From NCBI GenBank assembly GCA_964412505.1, contig CAYPOM010000003.1, positions 40,900 through 104,899 on the forward strand: 64,000 nucleotides of DNA, given 5' to 3'. Position 1 is the stretch's first letter. Every line of letters starts with the position of its first letter. The position numbers were made by a program, and so were the translations under genes. Under the pieces are notes generated by a model, which did no database searches, was not told where the DNA came from, and was given only the letters and a program-made list of their open reading frames with translations. This document shows positions 1 through 9,200 of this stretch, piece by piece. This DNA comes from CAYLKK01 sp964412505. Its GTDB lineage: Bacteria; Pseudomonadota; Alphaproteobacteria; UBA3830; CAYLKK01.

Positions 1-123
1 AGCTCCTGCAATTTCCCTCATTCTTTCATTACCATCTGGCATTGCTAATAATGAGCGAATATTGAGCAAACCGTACCCAAGAGCAAAGAGGCCACATAAA
101 ACCACAAATACTCCAAAGGACAT
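1..123 (-). CDS. hppA: Membrane-bound proton-translocating pyrophosphatase, N-terminal fragment
   Basis: Only the first 41 codons are in the window; the gene continues beyond base 1. The fragment starts with a hydrophobic helix (residues 2-20, rich in F, V, L, G) and then has the family-typical stretch GNERMREIAGA, which in H+-PPases comes just before the conserved AIQEGA segment. The family couples hydrolysis of pyrophosphate to proton (or sodium) export across the inner membrane and is common in energy-limited or host-associated bacteria. I chose the ATG at 123 because a GGAGG ribosome-binding site lies five bases upstream; an in-frame ATG at 162 would add 13 residues but lacks such a site. 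Whether the pump is potassium dependent cannot be seen from this fragment. Confidence 0.75.
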   Translation of the reverse strand, partial: MSFGVFVVLCGLFALGYGLLNIRSLLAMPDGNERMREIAGA

Positions 124-218
124 AAAGCCTCCAAAAAATAATTCAAAATATTTACTAATCATACATTAATTGAATCGTTAAGTAAAACGATTCAATAATA
201 ATCATTGTAATACTAAAC

Positions 219-1652
219 TTATTCAGAAGCAGCATGCTTGATCGCATGATTTATAAAATCAATGCACTCTTTTCCAAATAAGCATTCGCGCATAATAACG
301 TTACCAGGCAATATTCCGATTGGTTTACACTTTCCATCTTCAGATTGTTGAAATATTAAGCTACCGCTATCACTTGGTCCTATATCTAATGGCGCAACGA
401 ATTTCATCCAACCATATTTAGATACTGTTTCCCAGGCACAAAGTTTTACAATTTTTTTCTCCCCCCAACCTAACTTATGTTTAAGCTCCATGTAAGCGCC
501 ATTTACAATACAAAACTCAGCTGGCCTACCATAACCAACTATGAAAGAACTGTTTATATCAGGATTTTCAATTTGCTCAACATATATGCGATTTTCATAG
601 TTGCTATGCAGTAAAGGTTCTTTTAATATCGCGACTGTAATATCAGCCACAAGAAACTCGCTGCTGCTATTGCTATCTGACACGACAATATAACATTCGC
701 CTCCGTTGCTAGAATACAAATACGCTTTTTCTATTCCGATAACACTTGATTTTTCATTTATCTTTTGGGAATCCATGTACGGTATGTCATGCCTCAAAGT
801 TTGGGCCTCATCAGATGTATCTGTTAAAAAAGTCATATCTTGATTTAATTTACATACGTACAATGTGAGTTCTTCATCTGAAGTAATTTTTTCTACATTT
901 AAACTAGAATCTGGAATCATATGTGCAGCAGTCAATATTACACGCCCTTTCAATTGTTCAGGCATATCGTCCGTATATATTATAGTTCCTGTACCAATTT
1001 CTTTAGATTCAATATTATTAACTCGACCAATAGATTCAGATATCGAACACATATCACCAGATCTGACTTTATCCAAGCAAGTCGATATAGCTTCAGCAGC
1101 ATCTATACATGAAGCGTCTTGTTTTATTTCATATTTACACAGTATATTATTTCGACAATACTTTATACTATTCGGCAAGGCATTCTCTAATATTTCAAGA
1201 AATCGATGCGATATATTTTGAAATGCCTCTATACTTGTTTTAAGAAACTCTAAGCACATTTCATCGATTAGTTCTACTCTACCAACGTCTATACCACATT
1301 CAACCTTAATTCCATCTGCTACTCGCCTCCGACTCTTCACATTAAGCTTTGCTATATCATACATCAATTCACCATATGCCCCGAGTTCAGTCTTATTCAA
1401 ATATTCACTAAGTACCCCTACAAACTCATCTTTAAGACCTATAATTTGCATGTAGCATTTTTCAGCCAATTCCGAATTCCACGTACCAAAAGCGTCTACG
1501 TCTTTCAATTCATCCCATTCATCTTTGATATTAATTGCTTCAACAGCAGTCAAAATATCTGGAATTGACTCTTTTATATACTTATACAAATCTGTTTCTA
1601 AAAGCTCGTCGAAATACTCGCTAGCAAGCGAATCTTCTCCTTTTGCTTTCAA
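219..1652 (-). CDS. Trypsin-like serine protease body, leader separated by in-frame stop
   Basis: The 477-residue frame has an N-terminal half of about 210 residues that I do not recognise and a C-terminal chymotrypsin-fold protease domain. The catalytic triad is visible: His244 in LTAAH, a likely Asp337 in VADITVAIL, and Ser429 in GPSDSGSL. The frame has no ATG near its start; the first plausible initiator is TTG at 1652, with no good ribosome-binding site. Upstream in the same frame, beyond a TAA at 1665-1667, lies an ATG-started segment that looks like a Sec signal peptide. The gene therefore probably once encoded an exported protease and may now be a pseudogene or a cytoplasmic remnant. 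The protease domain itself shows no other damage. Substrate unknown. Confidence 0.7.
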   Translation of the reverse strand: MKAKGEDSLASEYFDELLETDLYKYIKESIPDILTAVEAINIKDEWDELKDVDAFGTWNSELAEKCYMQIIGLKDEFVGVLSEYLNKTELGAYGELMYDIAKLNVKSRRRVADGIKVECGIDVGRVELIDEMCLEFLKTSIEAFQNISHRFLEILENALPNSIKYCRNNILCKYEIKQDASCIDAAEAISTCLDKVRSGDMCSISESIGRVNNIESKEIGTGTIIYTDDMPEQLKGRVILTAAHMIPDSSLNVEKITSDEELTLYVCKLNQDMTFLTDTSDEAQTLRHDIPYMDSQKINEKSSVIGIEKAYLYSSNGGECYIVVSDSNSSSEFLVADITVAILKEPLLHSNYENRIYVEQIENPDINSSFIVGYGRPAEFCIVNGAYMELKHKLGWGEKKIVKLCAWETVSKYGWMKFVAPLDIGPSDSGSLIFQQSEDGKCKPIGILPGNVIMRECLFGKECIDFINHAIKHAASE

Positions 1653-1664
1653 GTTTTCTATGGT

Positions 1665-1787
1665 TTACATAATTGTGTATTTTGGGTCAATTTTATAATC
1701 ATTAGACTCTGCAAAACTAACTTGCATTCCATATATATTTTGACAAATACAAACAGTAAATATGCAAGCATATAATTTATTAAACAT
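1665..1787 (-). pseudogene. Detached signal-peptide leader of the serine protease
   Basis: A 40-codon reading frame begins at ATG 1787 after a GAGGG ribosome-binding site (spacing about six). It encodes a basic start (MFNK), a hydrophobic core and a plausible cleavage region near SFAES, then ends at TAA 1665-1667. It is exactly in frame with the protease body at 219-1652, only four codons separating the TAA from the body's TTG. The simplest reading is one exported-protease gene with a nonsense mutation after codon 40. A sequencing error or stop read-through are alternatives. Confidence 0.6.
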
Positions 1788-1932
1788 AATTTACCCTCAC
1801 AAAATACTATCCATTTTAGCCGTAACATACCATCTCCTGTCAAGATAGTTAATTTATGGAATTTTCATACAGACATATTATGTTCGTCATTTATCAAGTA
1901 ACATACTATTGTACATACGTAAATTTGAAGCA

Positions 1933-3210
1933 TTAATTTCTACTTTTAAGTTTGTTAATTATAGTCGCTCTAACATACCTTGACACGCTCTTAAGCAATA
2001 TATATTCATTTTTAAAAGTCATTTTTATCATTTGATGCAATGTATTAACACCTCCTCCTTCAGCTAATACCATACCTCTTTCAGCAATTACTAACCAAAA
2101 TGGGCTAAATGATAAGCTCAATGCTGTTAAAGCAATCAAAAAGTCCTTACTGGCATCATTCAAAACACCAGCTTTCATTCCTGCACTAACTAATACGAAT
2201 GCAAATTCACCAAAATGCCCCAACAAAACACCTGATATAAATGCATCTTTTAAATTTAATTTAAAAAACCTAAGCAAAACAATGTTGATGAATGTTTTTA
2301 CAACAGCTACACTTAATACTGAGGTAAGCAAAGGAAGCAAATTTCGAAACATATATGCTAAATCTACAATCAAACCTATCGACAGAAAAAAAACAAGTAA
2401 TAATAACTCTTCTATTATAACTGTTGATTTTTGTAAACTTTCTTTTATTGGAGAATTCCCTAAAATTAACCCAGCTACAAAAGATCCAAATGCAGCAGAT
2501 GTACCGAAATATATCGCCAAACTCGCCCCACCTAAACAAAACGTAACAGTACATGCAGCTAGTATGTCTGTTTGATATTTCAAATAATCTAAGAATTTGT
2601 ATATTTGCTTCTTATAAACCAGGCATAATAAAACAAGGACAAAAAATAAAATTATAGTAGCTATAAATTTTGAGTCAAAATGATTACTAGGTACATTTGT
2701 CTCGACCAAAAAATGTACAGCAATAACAAGAGACAAAGAAACAATATCCTGTAGTATTAATATCCCTAACGTAATATTAGATATGCTTTCGCTAACATTC
2801 TTTATCTTTTCTAAAGACTTTACAGTTACAGCAGTCGATGATGGTATTGAACAAAATGTAGCGATAAGAATAAATTCTTTACTCCAACCGAACAAGTATC
2901 CTAGAGCACAAAAAATGGCACCAAATGCAATACCTCCTATAATAATCGTTCCTATTCCAACTTTCCATACTGATTTTATTTTTTCGACAGAGATTGTAAG
3001 CCCTATTGTAAATAGCAAAAACATAATTCCCATGTCTGCAAGCATCTCTATAAAAGGCTCATTTTGCACGAATTTAGTACATGAAGGACCTAGCAAAACT
3101 CCAGCTAAAATATAACCTACCATCGGAGGCTGCCCAATTTTCATTAAGCATAATCCAGCAACTGTTACGCTTAGAACTACAATAAATATTTGAATTATAG
3201 CGAATTCCAT
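1933..3210 (-). CDS. CPA2-family monovalent cation:proton antiporter (KefB/Na+-H+ exchanger domain)
   Basis: A 425-residue polytopic membrane protein with about 12 hydrophobic segments. Family signatures include GQPPMVGYILAGVLLGP near residues 26-42, FLLFTIGL near 64-71 and the inverted-repeat partner VFFLSIGL in the second half. These fit the Na+/H+ exchanger domain of the CPA2 family (KefB/KefC/GerN type), which exchanges K+ or Na+ for protons. Unlike full KefB or KefC (about 600 residues) there is no C-terminal TrkA-N nucleotide-binding domain; the protein ends in a short basic tail. It follows the ABC ATPase gene by 45 bases on the same strand and may share its transcript. The ion cannot be determined. 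Confidence 0.85.
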   Translation of the reverse strand: MEFAIIQIFIVVLSVTVAGLCLMKIGQPPMVGYILAGVLLGPSCTKFVQNEPFIEMLADMGIMFLLFTIGLTISVEKIKSVWKVGIGTIIIGGIAFGAIFCALGYLFGWSKEFILIATFCSIPSSTAVTVKSLEKIKNVSESISNITLGILILQDIVSLSLVIAVHFLVETNVPSNHFDSKFIATIILFFVLVLLCLVYKKQIYKFLDYLKYQTDILAACTVTFCLGGASLAIYFGTSAAFGSFVAGLILGNSPIKESLQKSTVIIEELLLLVFFLSIGLIVDLAYMFRNLLPLLTSVLSVAVVKTFINIVLLRFFKLNLKDAFISGVLLGHFGEFAFVLVSAGMKAGVLNDASKDFLIALTALSLSFSPFWLVIAERGMVLAEGGGVNTLHQMIKMTFKNEYILLKSVSRYVRATIINKLKSRN

Positions 3211-3255
3211 TACAGATAATTATAAAAATATACTATATGAAAATACAAATACCCA

Positions 3256-4338
3256 CTACTGTCTATTAAAAACAGATGTACCATCTTTACAGAAAAAATA
3301 GCACTTTTCATAAGGAACTTTTATATATATATCATCACCAACACAATAATTAGCTTCTTCTACTTGTATGTTCACGACATCTCCAGACAAAAGAGTCGCA
3401 TGTACGCAGCCAGAACTTCCAAAATTTTCGACCAAAGTCACTTTTGCCCGTATTGCATCAGGAGAAACTGACTGTACAATCTCTATATCGTGTGGTCTAA
3501 TACCTAAAATATAATCAGATTCAACGCAGCAATGATCTTTTGTTATTTTCTTTAAGCAAGTGAATTTTTGTCCACATAATTCATAATGATCACAATCTAA
3601 AAATCTTATATTAAAAAAATTCATTGCAGGAGATCCAATAAAACCTGCTACGAATGTATTTATCGGATTATTATAAATCTCTATTGGAGTACCAACTTGT
3701 TCAACATTACCATCACGCATTACAACTATTTGGTCAGCGAGTGTCATTGCTTCCTCTTGATCATGAGTAACGTATATCATCGTTGTTTTTAACTCATTTT
3801 TTAATTTAGCAATTTCGTAACGCATTTCATATCTTAAGCTCGTATCCAGATTTGATAAAGGTTCATCAAATAGAAATACATACGGATTTCTTACAATACA
3901 TCTGCCAATCGCAACCCTCTGTCTTTGCCCGCCTGACAGTTCCTTCGGTTTTCTATTTAATAAATGCTCTATCTTCAAAGCTTTTGCAGCTTTCATCACT
4001 CTAGATTGTATTTCATCTTTCGAAAATTTTCGAATTTCTAATGCGAATGCCATATTTTCAAAAACAGTCATGTGAGGATATAGTGCATACGACTGAAATA
4101 CCATAGCAAGCCCTCTACTTGAAGGCGGCAATTCGGTTACATCATCTTTCCCGATAAAAATACTTCCAGACGTTACGCTCTCAAGTCCACAAATTATCCT
4201 TAGAAGAGTAGATTTCCCACAACCTGACGGACCTACAAAAACAGTACACAAACCATCATGCAGATGCAAACTAACATCACGAATTATTTCGGTACTCCCA
4301 AAGGTCTTACGAATATTTTTTAAAGTGACAGAAGCCAT
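3256..4338 (-). CDS. ugpC: MalK/UgpC-type ABC transporter ATP-binding protein
   Basis: A 360-residue ABC ATPase of the carbohydrate-uptake CUT1 group. Walker A is GPSGCGKST (about residues 36-44), the Q-loop is FQSYALYPHMTV, the signature is LSGGQRQR, Walker B is FLFDEPLSNLD and the switch histidine lies in YVTHDQEEA. After residue 235 comes a TOBE/MalK-like C-terminal domain, as in UgpC and MalK, which drive sugar or glycerol-3-phosphate importers. No cognate permease or binding protein is in the window, so the partner is unknown. The gene starts only 21 bases after the CCA of tRNA-Asn on the same strand, so it probably uses the tRNA promoter. The symbol reflects family resemblance, not proven substrate. 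Confidence 0.85.
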   Translation of the reverse strand: MASVTLKNIRKTFGSTEIIRDVSLHLHDGLCTVFVGPSGCGKSTLLRIICGLESVTSGSIFIGKDDVTELPPSSRGLAMVFQSYALYPHMTVFENMAFALEIRKFSKDEIQSRVMKAAKALKIEHLLNRKPKELSGGQRQRVAIGRCIVRNPYVFLFDEPLSNLDTSLRYEMRYEIAKLKNELKTTMIYVTHDQEEAMTLADQIVVMRDGNVEQVGTPIEIYNNPINTFVAGFIGSPAMNFFNIRFLDCDHYELCGQKFTCLKKITKDHCCVESDYILGIRPHDIEIVQSVSPDAIRAKVTLVENFGSSGCVHATLLSGDVVNIQVEEANYCVGDDIYIKVPYEKCYFFCKDGTSVFNRQ

Positions 4339-4359
4339 AGAACACAGACATCCAAAGAA

Positions 4360-4435
4360 TGGCTCCTCGAGACGGACTCGAACCGCCGACCCAGTGGTTA
4401 ACAGCCACTTGCTCTACCGACTGAGCTATCGAGGA
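4360..4435 (-). tRNA. tRNA-Asn(GTT), CCA encoded
   Basis: A 76-base cloverleaf on the minus strand. The acceptor TCCTCGA pairs with TCGAGGA, the D-arm contains AGCTCAGTCGGTAGAGC, the anticodon loop CTGTTAA carries GTT, and the T-arm has GGTTCGAGTCC. The discriminator is G and the CCA end is encoded. The sequence is very close to the standard bacterial tRNA-Asn. Confidence 0.97.
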
Positions 4436-4449
4436 ACACTACATTTGTA

Positions 4450-4478
4450 AGTATAGATGATTTATTACAGCCAGTCAA
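4450..4478 (-). promoter_or_regulatory. Promoter for tRNA-Asn
   Basis: Read on the minus strand, TTGACT (4473-4478) is followed after exactly 17 bases by TATACT (4450-4455), about 15 bases before the tRNA 5' end at 4435. This is a near-consensus sigma-70 promoter. It probably also drives the ABC ATPase gene just downstream. Confidence 0.75.
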
Positions 4479-4857
4479 GCCCATTTTTTATTTTTGTATA
4501 AGTTCAAGTATATTGATAGCGTTTGTTAGCCTCATAGTAATTGTCAATATACAGTCTATTTCGCACATTAAACCAATAATCAGAACGATTTGAAAATAGA
4601 CTGATTTGGAGAGTTCCAGTTTAGGAGTTTCATCTGTCTATTATTAATCTTATTTTGGATGGCACAGATTAGCTCGTTTAAAATCAGGTCGAAATTAGTT
4701 CATTCTACAAGGAATTACATAAGCACTTTGTTTATATTTTCAATAGATCCTTTATCTTGGCTGCAGTATGATCTGCAGAAGGATCTATTATTCATCTAAG
4801 TTTTGTTTTCTAATTCGGAAATTGTTATCATACAAAATATCTGGAATAACGAATTAA
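4479..4857. other. Intergenic region between divergent tRNA-Asn and glycosyltransferase genes
   Basis: I see no open frame of note and no recognisable RNA. The only structured element is a long imperfect hairpin at 4742-4789, listed separately. The rest is AT-rich sequence that should hold the promoter of the rightward glycosyltransferase-dnaE genes, but no convincing -35/-10 pair stands out. Confidence 0.5.
4742..4789. repeat. Long inverted repeat (hairpin) upstream of the glycosyltransferase gene
   Basis: AATAGATCCTT at 4742-4752 is the exact reverse complement of AAGGATCTATT at 4779-4789. Inside, CTGCAG at 4761-4766 pairs with CTGCAG at 4773-4778 around a six-base loop. An eight-base bulge lies on the left arm. 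In total 17 base pairs form. It sits about 70 bases before the ATG at 4858 and lacks a directly adjoining T-run, so it looks more like a leader-RNA structure or protein-binding site than a simple terminator. Confidence 0.6.
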
Positions 4858-6282
4858 ATGAAAATGAAAATAAAGCTAAAAAACTGCATAGAAACTGAGA
4901 TTATATCATTTGCATTCTTATTGATGTTTGCTTTAATTCCCACAATAATGAGAGATACACTACCTCATGACATGATAGAGAATTTGTATTGGGGGAAAGA
5001 ATGGCAATTAGGATATGACAAACATCCTCCGTTGTTTGCATGGATTTCATATGCATTTTATAAAATATGTTTTTCAGTCCCTGAAAGCATGTATTTTTTA
5101 ACGCAAATCAATCTAGGCGTTGGGTTATTCTTCATACATAAAATTGCACTGCATATATTTAAAGAAAAGCATCTTGCAAATATATCAATTTTGCTGACAT
5201 TGTGTTGTCTAGCTTTTTCTTTTGGAAATGATAAATTTAATGCAAATACAATTTTAATATCTCTATTACCAGCAACATATTATTTCTGCTTAAAATTTTT
5301 AGAAGAACAGAATTTAAAGTATGCTCTTTTAATTGGATTATTTTCTGGCTTAGCATTTTTGGGAAAATACTTCGCTGGAATATTTTTGGCTGTGATAGGC
5401 GGATTGCTTTTATGTTTTTTATGGGATAAAGAACCTAAAGAACGTGTGCGTATTGTATGTTACTTGATTGGCGGAATTTTGGCATTTTTATTAGTCGTAA
5501 CTCCAAACATAATTTGGCTAGTACAAAATGATTTTATAACATTGCAGTATGCTGCGACAAAAGCTGCAATAGGATTAAATAAATCACATTTGTTCTGTTG
5601 GAATTTTCTATTAATGATATTGTTATTTTACGGAACATCTTTTTTTATATTTAAAATTTCGAAAGGACAATTTTCTAATTTCAATATACATCAATTCTCT
5701 CTTGATGAAAAATTTGTAATTTGTGTATCAGTTTTCCCATGCTTGTTTTTATTTCTAGTATCATTGGCTACAGGAATGAGAATAGGAAGCTTATGGTGTG
5801 TAAACATGATTCCTCTTTTCGGTGTCATTTTAGTTCTCTTTGCCCACAAACAAAGTTTATACTTTAGAAAAATCGCCAAAAACACTGTGTACTTTTCTTT
5901 AGTATGTGCATCAGCTATGGTAGCACGTTTTGCATATGCAAAATATTTTGTTCAAATTGAAAAATCGACTAGTTCACTTAACATGAGAAAAATTGCAAAA
6001 AACATAGAAAAAAATATTTCAGATTTTGATATTAAGTATATAGATTGCGATAAAAAGACTGACGCATTGCATATATATTTAAAAAGTAATCCGTCTCTAT
6101 ATTTGCTTGATAATAAAAAACAAACTTGGATAAAAGAAACTCCAAATAGACAAAATATAATTGTTACTCGTTTTGTAAATGATTGTGTGCAAATACAAGA
6201 GGATGAAAATTTTAAATTCATTGGAAAAATTAAAATCAATGAGAAATACAGCGTATTATACGGAGTAAGAAATGAAAAATAA
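4858..6282 (+). CDS. GT39/ArnT-like membrane glycosyltransferase
   Basis: A 474-residue polytopic protein of the dolichyl-phosphate-mannose mannosyltransferase (PMT/ArnT, GT39) type. These enzymes move a sugar from a polyprenyl-phosphate carrier to a protein or lipid on the periplasmic side. Visible family features are an early hydrophobic helix (residues 14-30), an acidic loop in LPHDMIENLYWGKEW (about 35-50) and the following GYDKHPPLFAWI, which in this family surrounds the catalytic Asp/Glu and the conserved HPP. About ten further hydrophobic segments reach residue 360, then a soluble C-terminal tail. Its stop overlaps the dnaE start by 11 bases, so the two are translationally coupled. Acceptor unknown; lipid A or a surface glycan is plausible. 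Confidence 0.8.
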   Translation: MKMKIKLKNCIETEIISFAFLLMFALIPTIMRDTLPHDMIENLYWGKEWQLGYDKHPPLFAWISYAFYKICFSVPESMYFLTQINLGVGLFFIHKIALHIFKEKHLANISILLTLCCLAFSFGNDKFNANTILISLLPATYYFCLKFLEEQNLKYALLIGLFSGLAFLGKYFAGIFLAVIGGLLLCFLWDKEPKERVRIVCYLIGGILAFLLVVTPNIIWLVQNDFITLQYAATKAAIGLNKSHLFCWNFLLMILLFYGTSFFIFKISKGQFSNFNIHQFSLDEKFVICVSVFPCLFLFLVSLATGMRIGSLWCVNMIPLFGVILVLFAHKQSLYFRKIAKNTVYFSLVCASAMVARFAYAKYFVQIEKSTSSLNMRKIAKNIEKNISDFDIKYIDCDKKTDALHIYLKSNPSLYLLDNKKQTWIKETPNRQNIIVTRFVNDCVQIQEDENFKFIGKIKINEKYSVLYGVRNEK

Positions 6283-9200
6283 CTTTATACATCTTAGGCT
6301 GCACTCTACTTACTCTATGTGTGAAGGAGCGCTAAAAGTTGAAAAAATAATAGAACTTTGCGAACAGAATAAGATGCCAGCGGTCGCTATAAGTGATACA
6401 AACAATTTATTCGGATGCATGGAATTTTCAGTAAAAGCCGCTAAACACGGGATACAACCGATTATCGGATGCCAGGTGAATGTTCAACACCCATCAGATC
6501 CACAAGATCAATCGCACTTACTTTTATATGCAAAATCACAAGAAGGATATTATAATCTAATGCAAATTGTAACAGATTCGCATATACATTCATGTTCTTC
6601 TAATTTTCCTTGCGTTGATATGAATACACTTGAAAGATATTCAAAAGATTTACTAGTTCTTACAGGAGGAATTTACGGCACAGTCGGAAGATTGCTAATA
6701 CACCACAAAAAAGATGAAGCTGTAAAATTTACAAAAGATCTATTGGGTATATTTTCAGACAGACTGTACATAGAAATTTCTAGACACAATGACAGGAGAG
6801 AGAACGAGATAGAAGAAGATTTGATAAATATAGCATATGATCTAGGCATTCCTTTAGTCGGTACAAATAACGTTTGCTTTGCTCAAAAAGAAGATATGGA
6901 GGCACATGACGTTTTGATTTGTATTGGACAATCTACAACAGTAAATGATCAAGATAGAAATTTTTCTTCCCCAGAATATTACTTCAAATCTCAAGATGAA
7001 ATGATTCAAATTTTTGGAGATCTGCCAGAAGCGATTCATAATACTATGAACATTGCGCAAAGGTGCGCTTTTAGACTAATCCCAAGAAAGCCATTCATGC
7101 CTGAAGTAAAAACAGATGCTGGGCTTACACAAGATGAGCAGCTTATAAAAATGACTAAAGAAGGCCTAGAGAAACGTCTTGAAAAATTTAAAGATTCTGA
7201 AAACTTTAAAGAAATTAGATCGAAATACTATGAACGTATGGAGTACGAATTATCAGTGATTCAGAAGATGAAATTTAGCGGATATTTCTTGATAGTTAGC
7301 GATTATGTTCAATGGGCAAAAGCTCACGATATACCTGTCGGACTCGGTCGTGGATCTGGCGCAGGATCTATAGTCGCATATGCTTTGACAATAACTAATG
7401 TTGATCCTTTAAGATTTAATTTGCTTTTTGAAAGGTTTTTAAATCCTGAGCGTGTTTCTATGCCGGATTTCGATATTGATTTTTGCCAAAGCAGACGAGA
7501 AGAGGTTATAAATTATGTTCAAGAGCATTACGGCTTTGATTCAGTCGCTCAAATCATTACATTTGGACAGTTGCAAGCAAGAGCTGTAATAAAAGATGCT
7601 GGAAGAGCGTTGGGGCTACCGTATGGGTTAACTGATAAAATTGCCAAGATGGTCCCATTCATTCCGACAAATCCAATGACACTTTCTCAAGCTATAGAAG
7701 CAGAAAAATCATTAAGAGATGCGATTGAAGAAGATTACGAAATACAGCGTTTAATAAACATTGCTCTAAAATTAGAAGGATTATGTAAACACACATCAGT
7801 TCATGCTGCTGGTGTAGTTATTTCTGATAGAAAAATTAGAGATTTAGTTCCTTTATATAAAGACCCGAAAGCATCTATGCAAGTTACACAATTCTCTATG
7901 AAATATATAGAAGATGCAGGACTTATAAAATTCGACTTTCTTGGACTAAAAACATTAACTGTTATCAAGAAAGCTATAGATCTTATAAAGAAGAGAGGAA
8001 TAAATTTAGTAGCAGATGAATTTCCACTTGATGATAAAAAGACTTTTGAATTAATTCAAAACGTTGATTGTGTAGGCATTTTCCAGTGTGAAAGCGGAGG
8101 AATGCGCGATGTAATTAAGCGTCTAAAACCAGATAAAGTTGAAGACATAATTGCTATTATCGCCTTGTATAGACCTGGGCCTATGGAAAATATCCCTAAG
8201 TACATAGCCTGCAAACATGGAGTTGAAGAAATAGAGTACGAACATCCATCTATTGAACCGATCTTAGCTGAAACTTACGGAATTATGGTATATCAAGAAC
8301 AAGTTATGCAAATAGCTCAAGTCGTTGGTGGATATTCGTTAGGGCAAGCAGATATTTTGCGAAGAGCCATGGGGAAAAAGAATAAGGAAGAAATGGCAAA
8401 ACAAGAAGCTAAATTCATAGAAGGAGCAAAAGCTAACCATATAGACGAAAATACTGCAAAAACATTGTTTGCATTGATGAACAAATTCGCAGGATATGGA
8501 TTTAATAAATCGCACGCTGTTTGTTATGGATTGCTAACATATCAAACAGCATATTTAAAAGCGAACTATTTATTAGAATTTTTTGCTGCAATTATGACAT
8601 TAGATATGGATAATACTGACAAGTTAGCTATATACTATGCAGACTTACAAAAATTCAAAGTTAAAGTCATTCCGCCTAATGTAAATATTTCTTGTGATGA
8701 TTTTGTAATAGATTATGAACAAAATGCTATCATATACAGTTTGTCTGCATTAAAAGGCGTCGGGAAACAAGTGGCAATTTCTGTTGAAGAAGAGAGACAA
8801 AAAGGACCATTTAAATCTGTATTCGATTTTCTAGAAAGAATGCAGCCATATAGTGTTTTGAACAAAAAGACACTTGAAGCATTAATAAAATCAGGTTCTT
8901 TCGATGAATTAAATAAAAATAGACACCAACTTTTATCATCTATGGATATTCTTTTAAACACAGAGAAAGAAACTGACCAGTTTGCATTATTTGAAAAAAC
9001 AGAACCAAAATTAGCGAATGTAAATGATTTCTCTACAATAGAAAAACTAAGCTATGAGTTGGAAGCAGTTGGTATGTATATTTCTGCGCATCCTATCGAC
9101 GATTATGTGAAAAAAGTAGAAGAGTTAGGGTGCTCTGATATTTCTGAAAGCAACCAATATACGAAATGTAGGGTAGCTGGCGTTATAACGTCTGTGCAAA

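Noticed and set aside
1658..1843. 61-codon minus-strand frame upstream of the protease
   Set aside because: Another frame over the same bases gives an ATG with a ribosome-binding site, a signal peptide and frame continuity with the protease.
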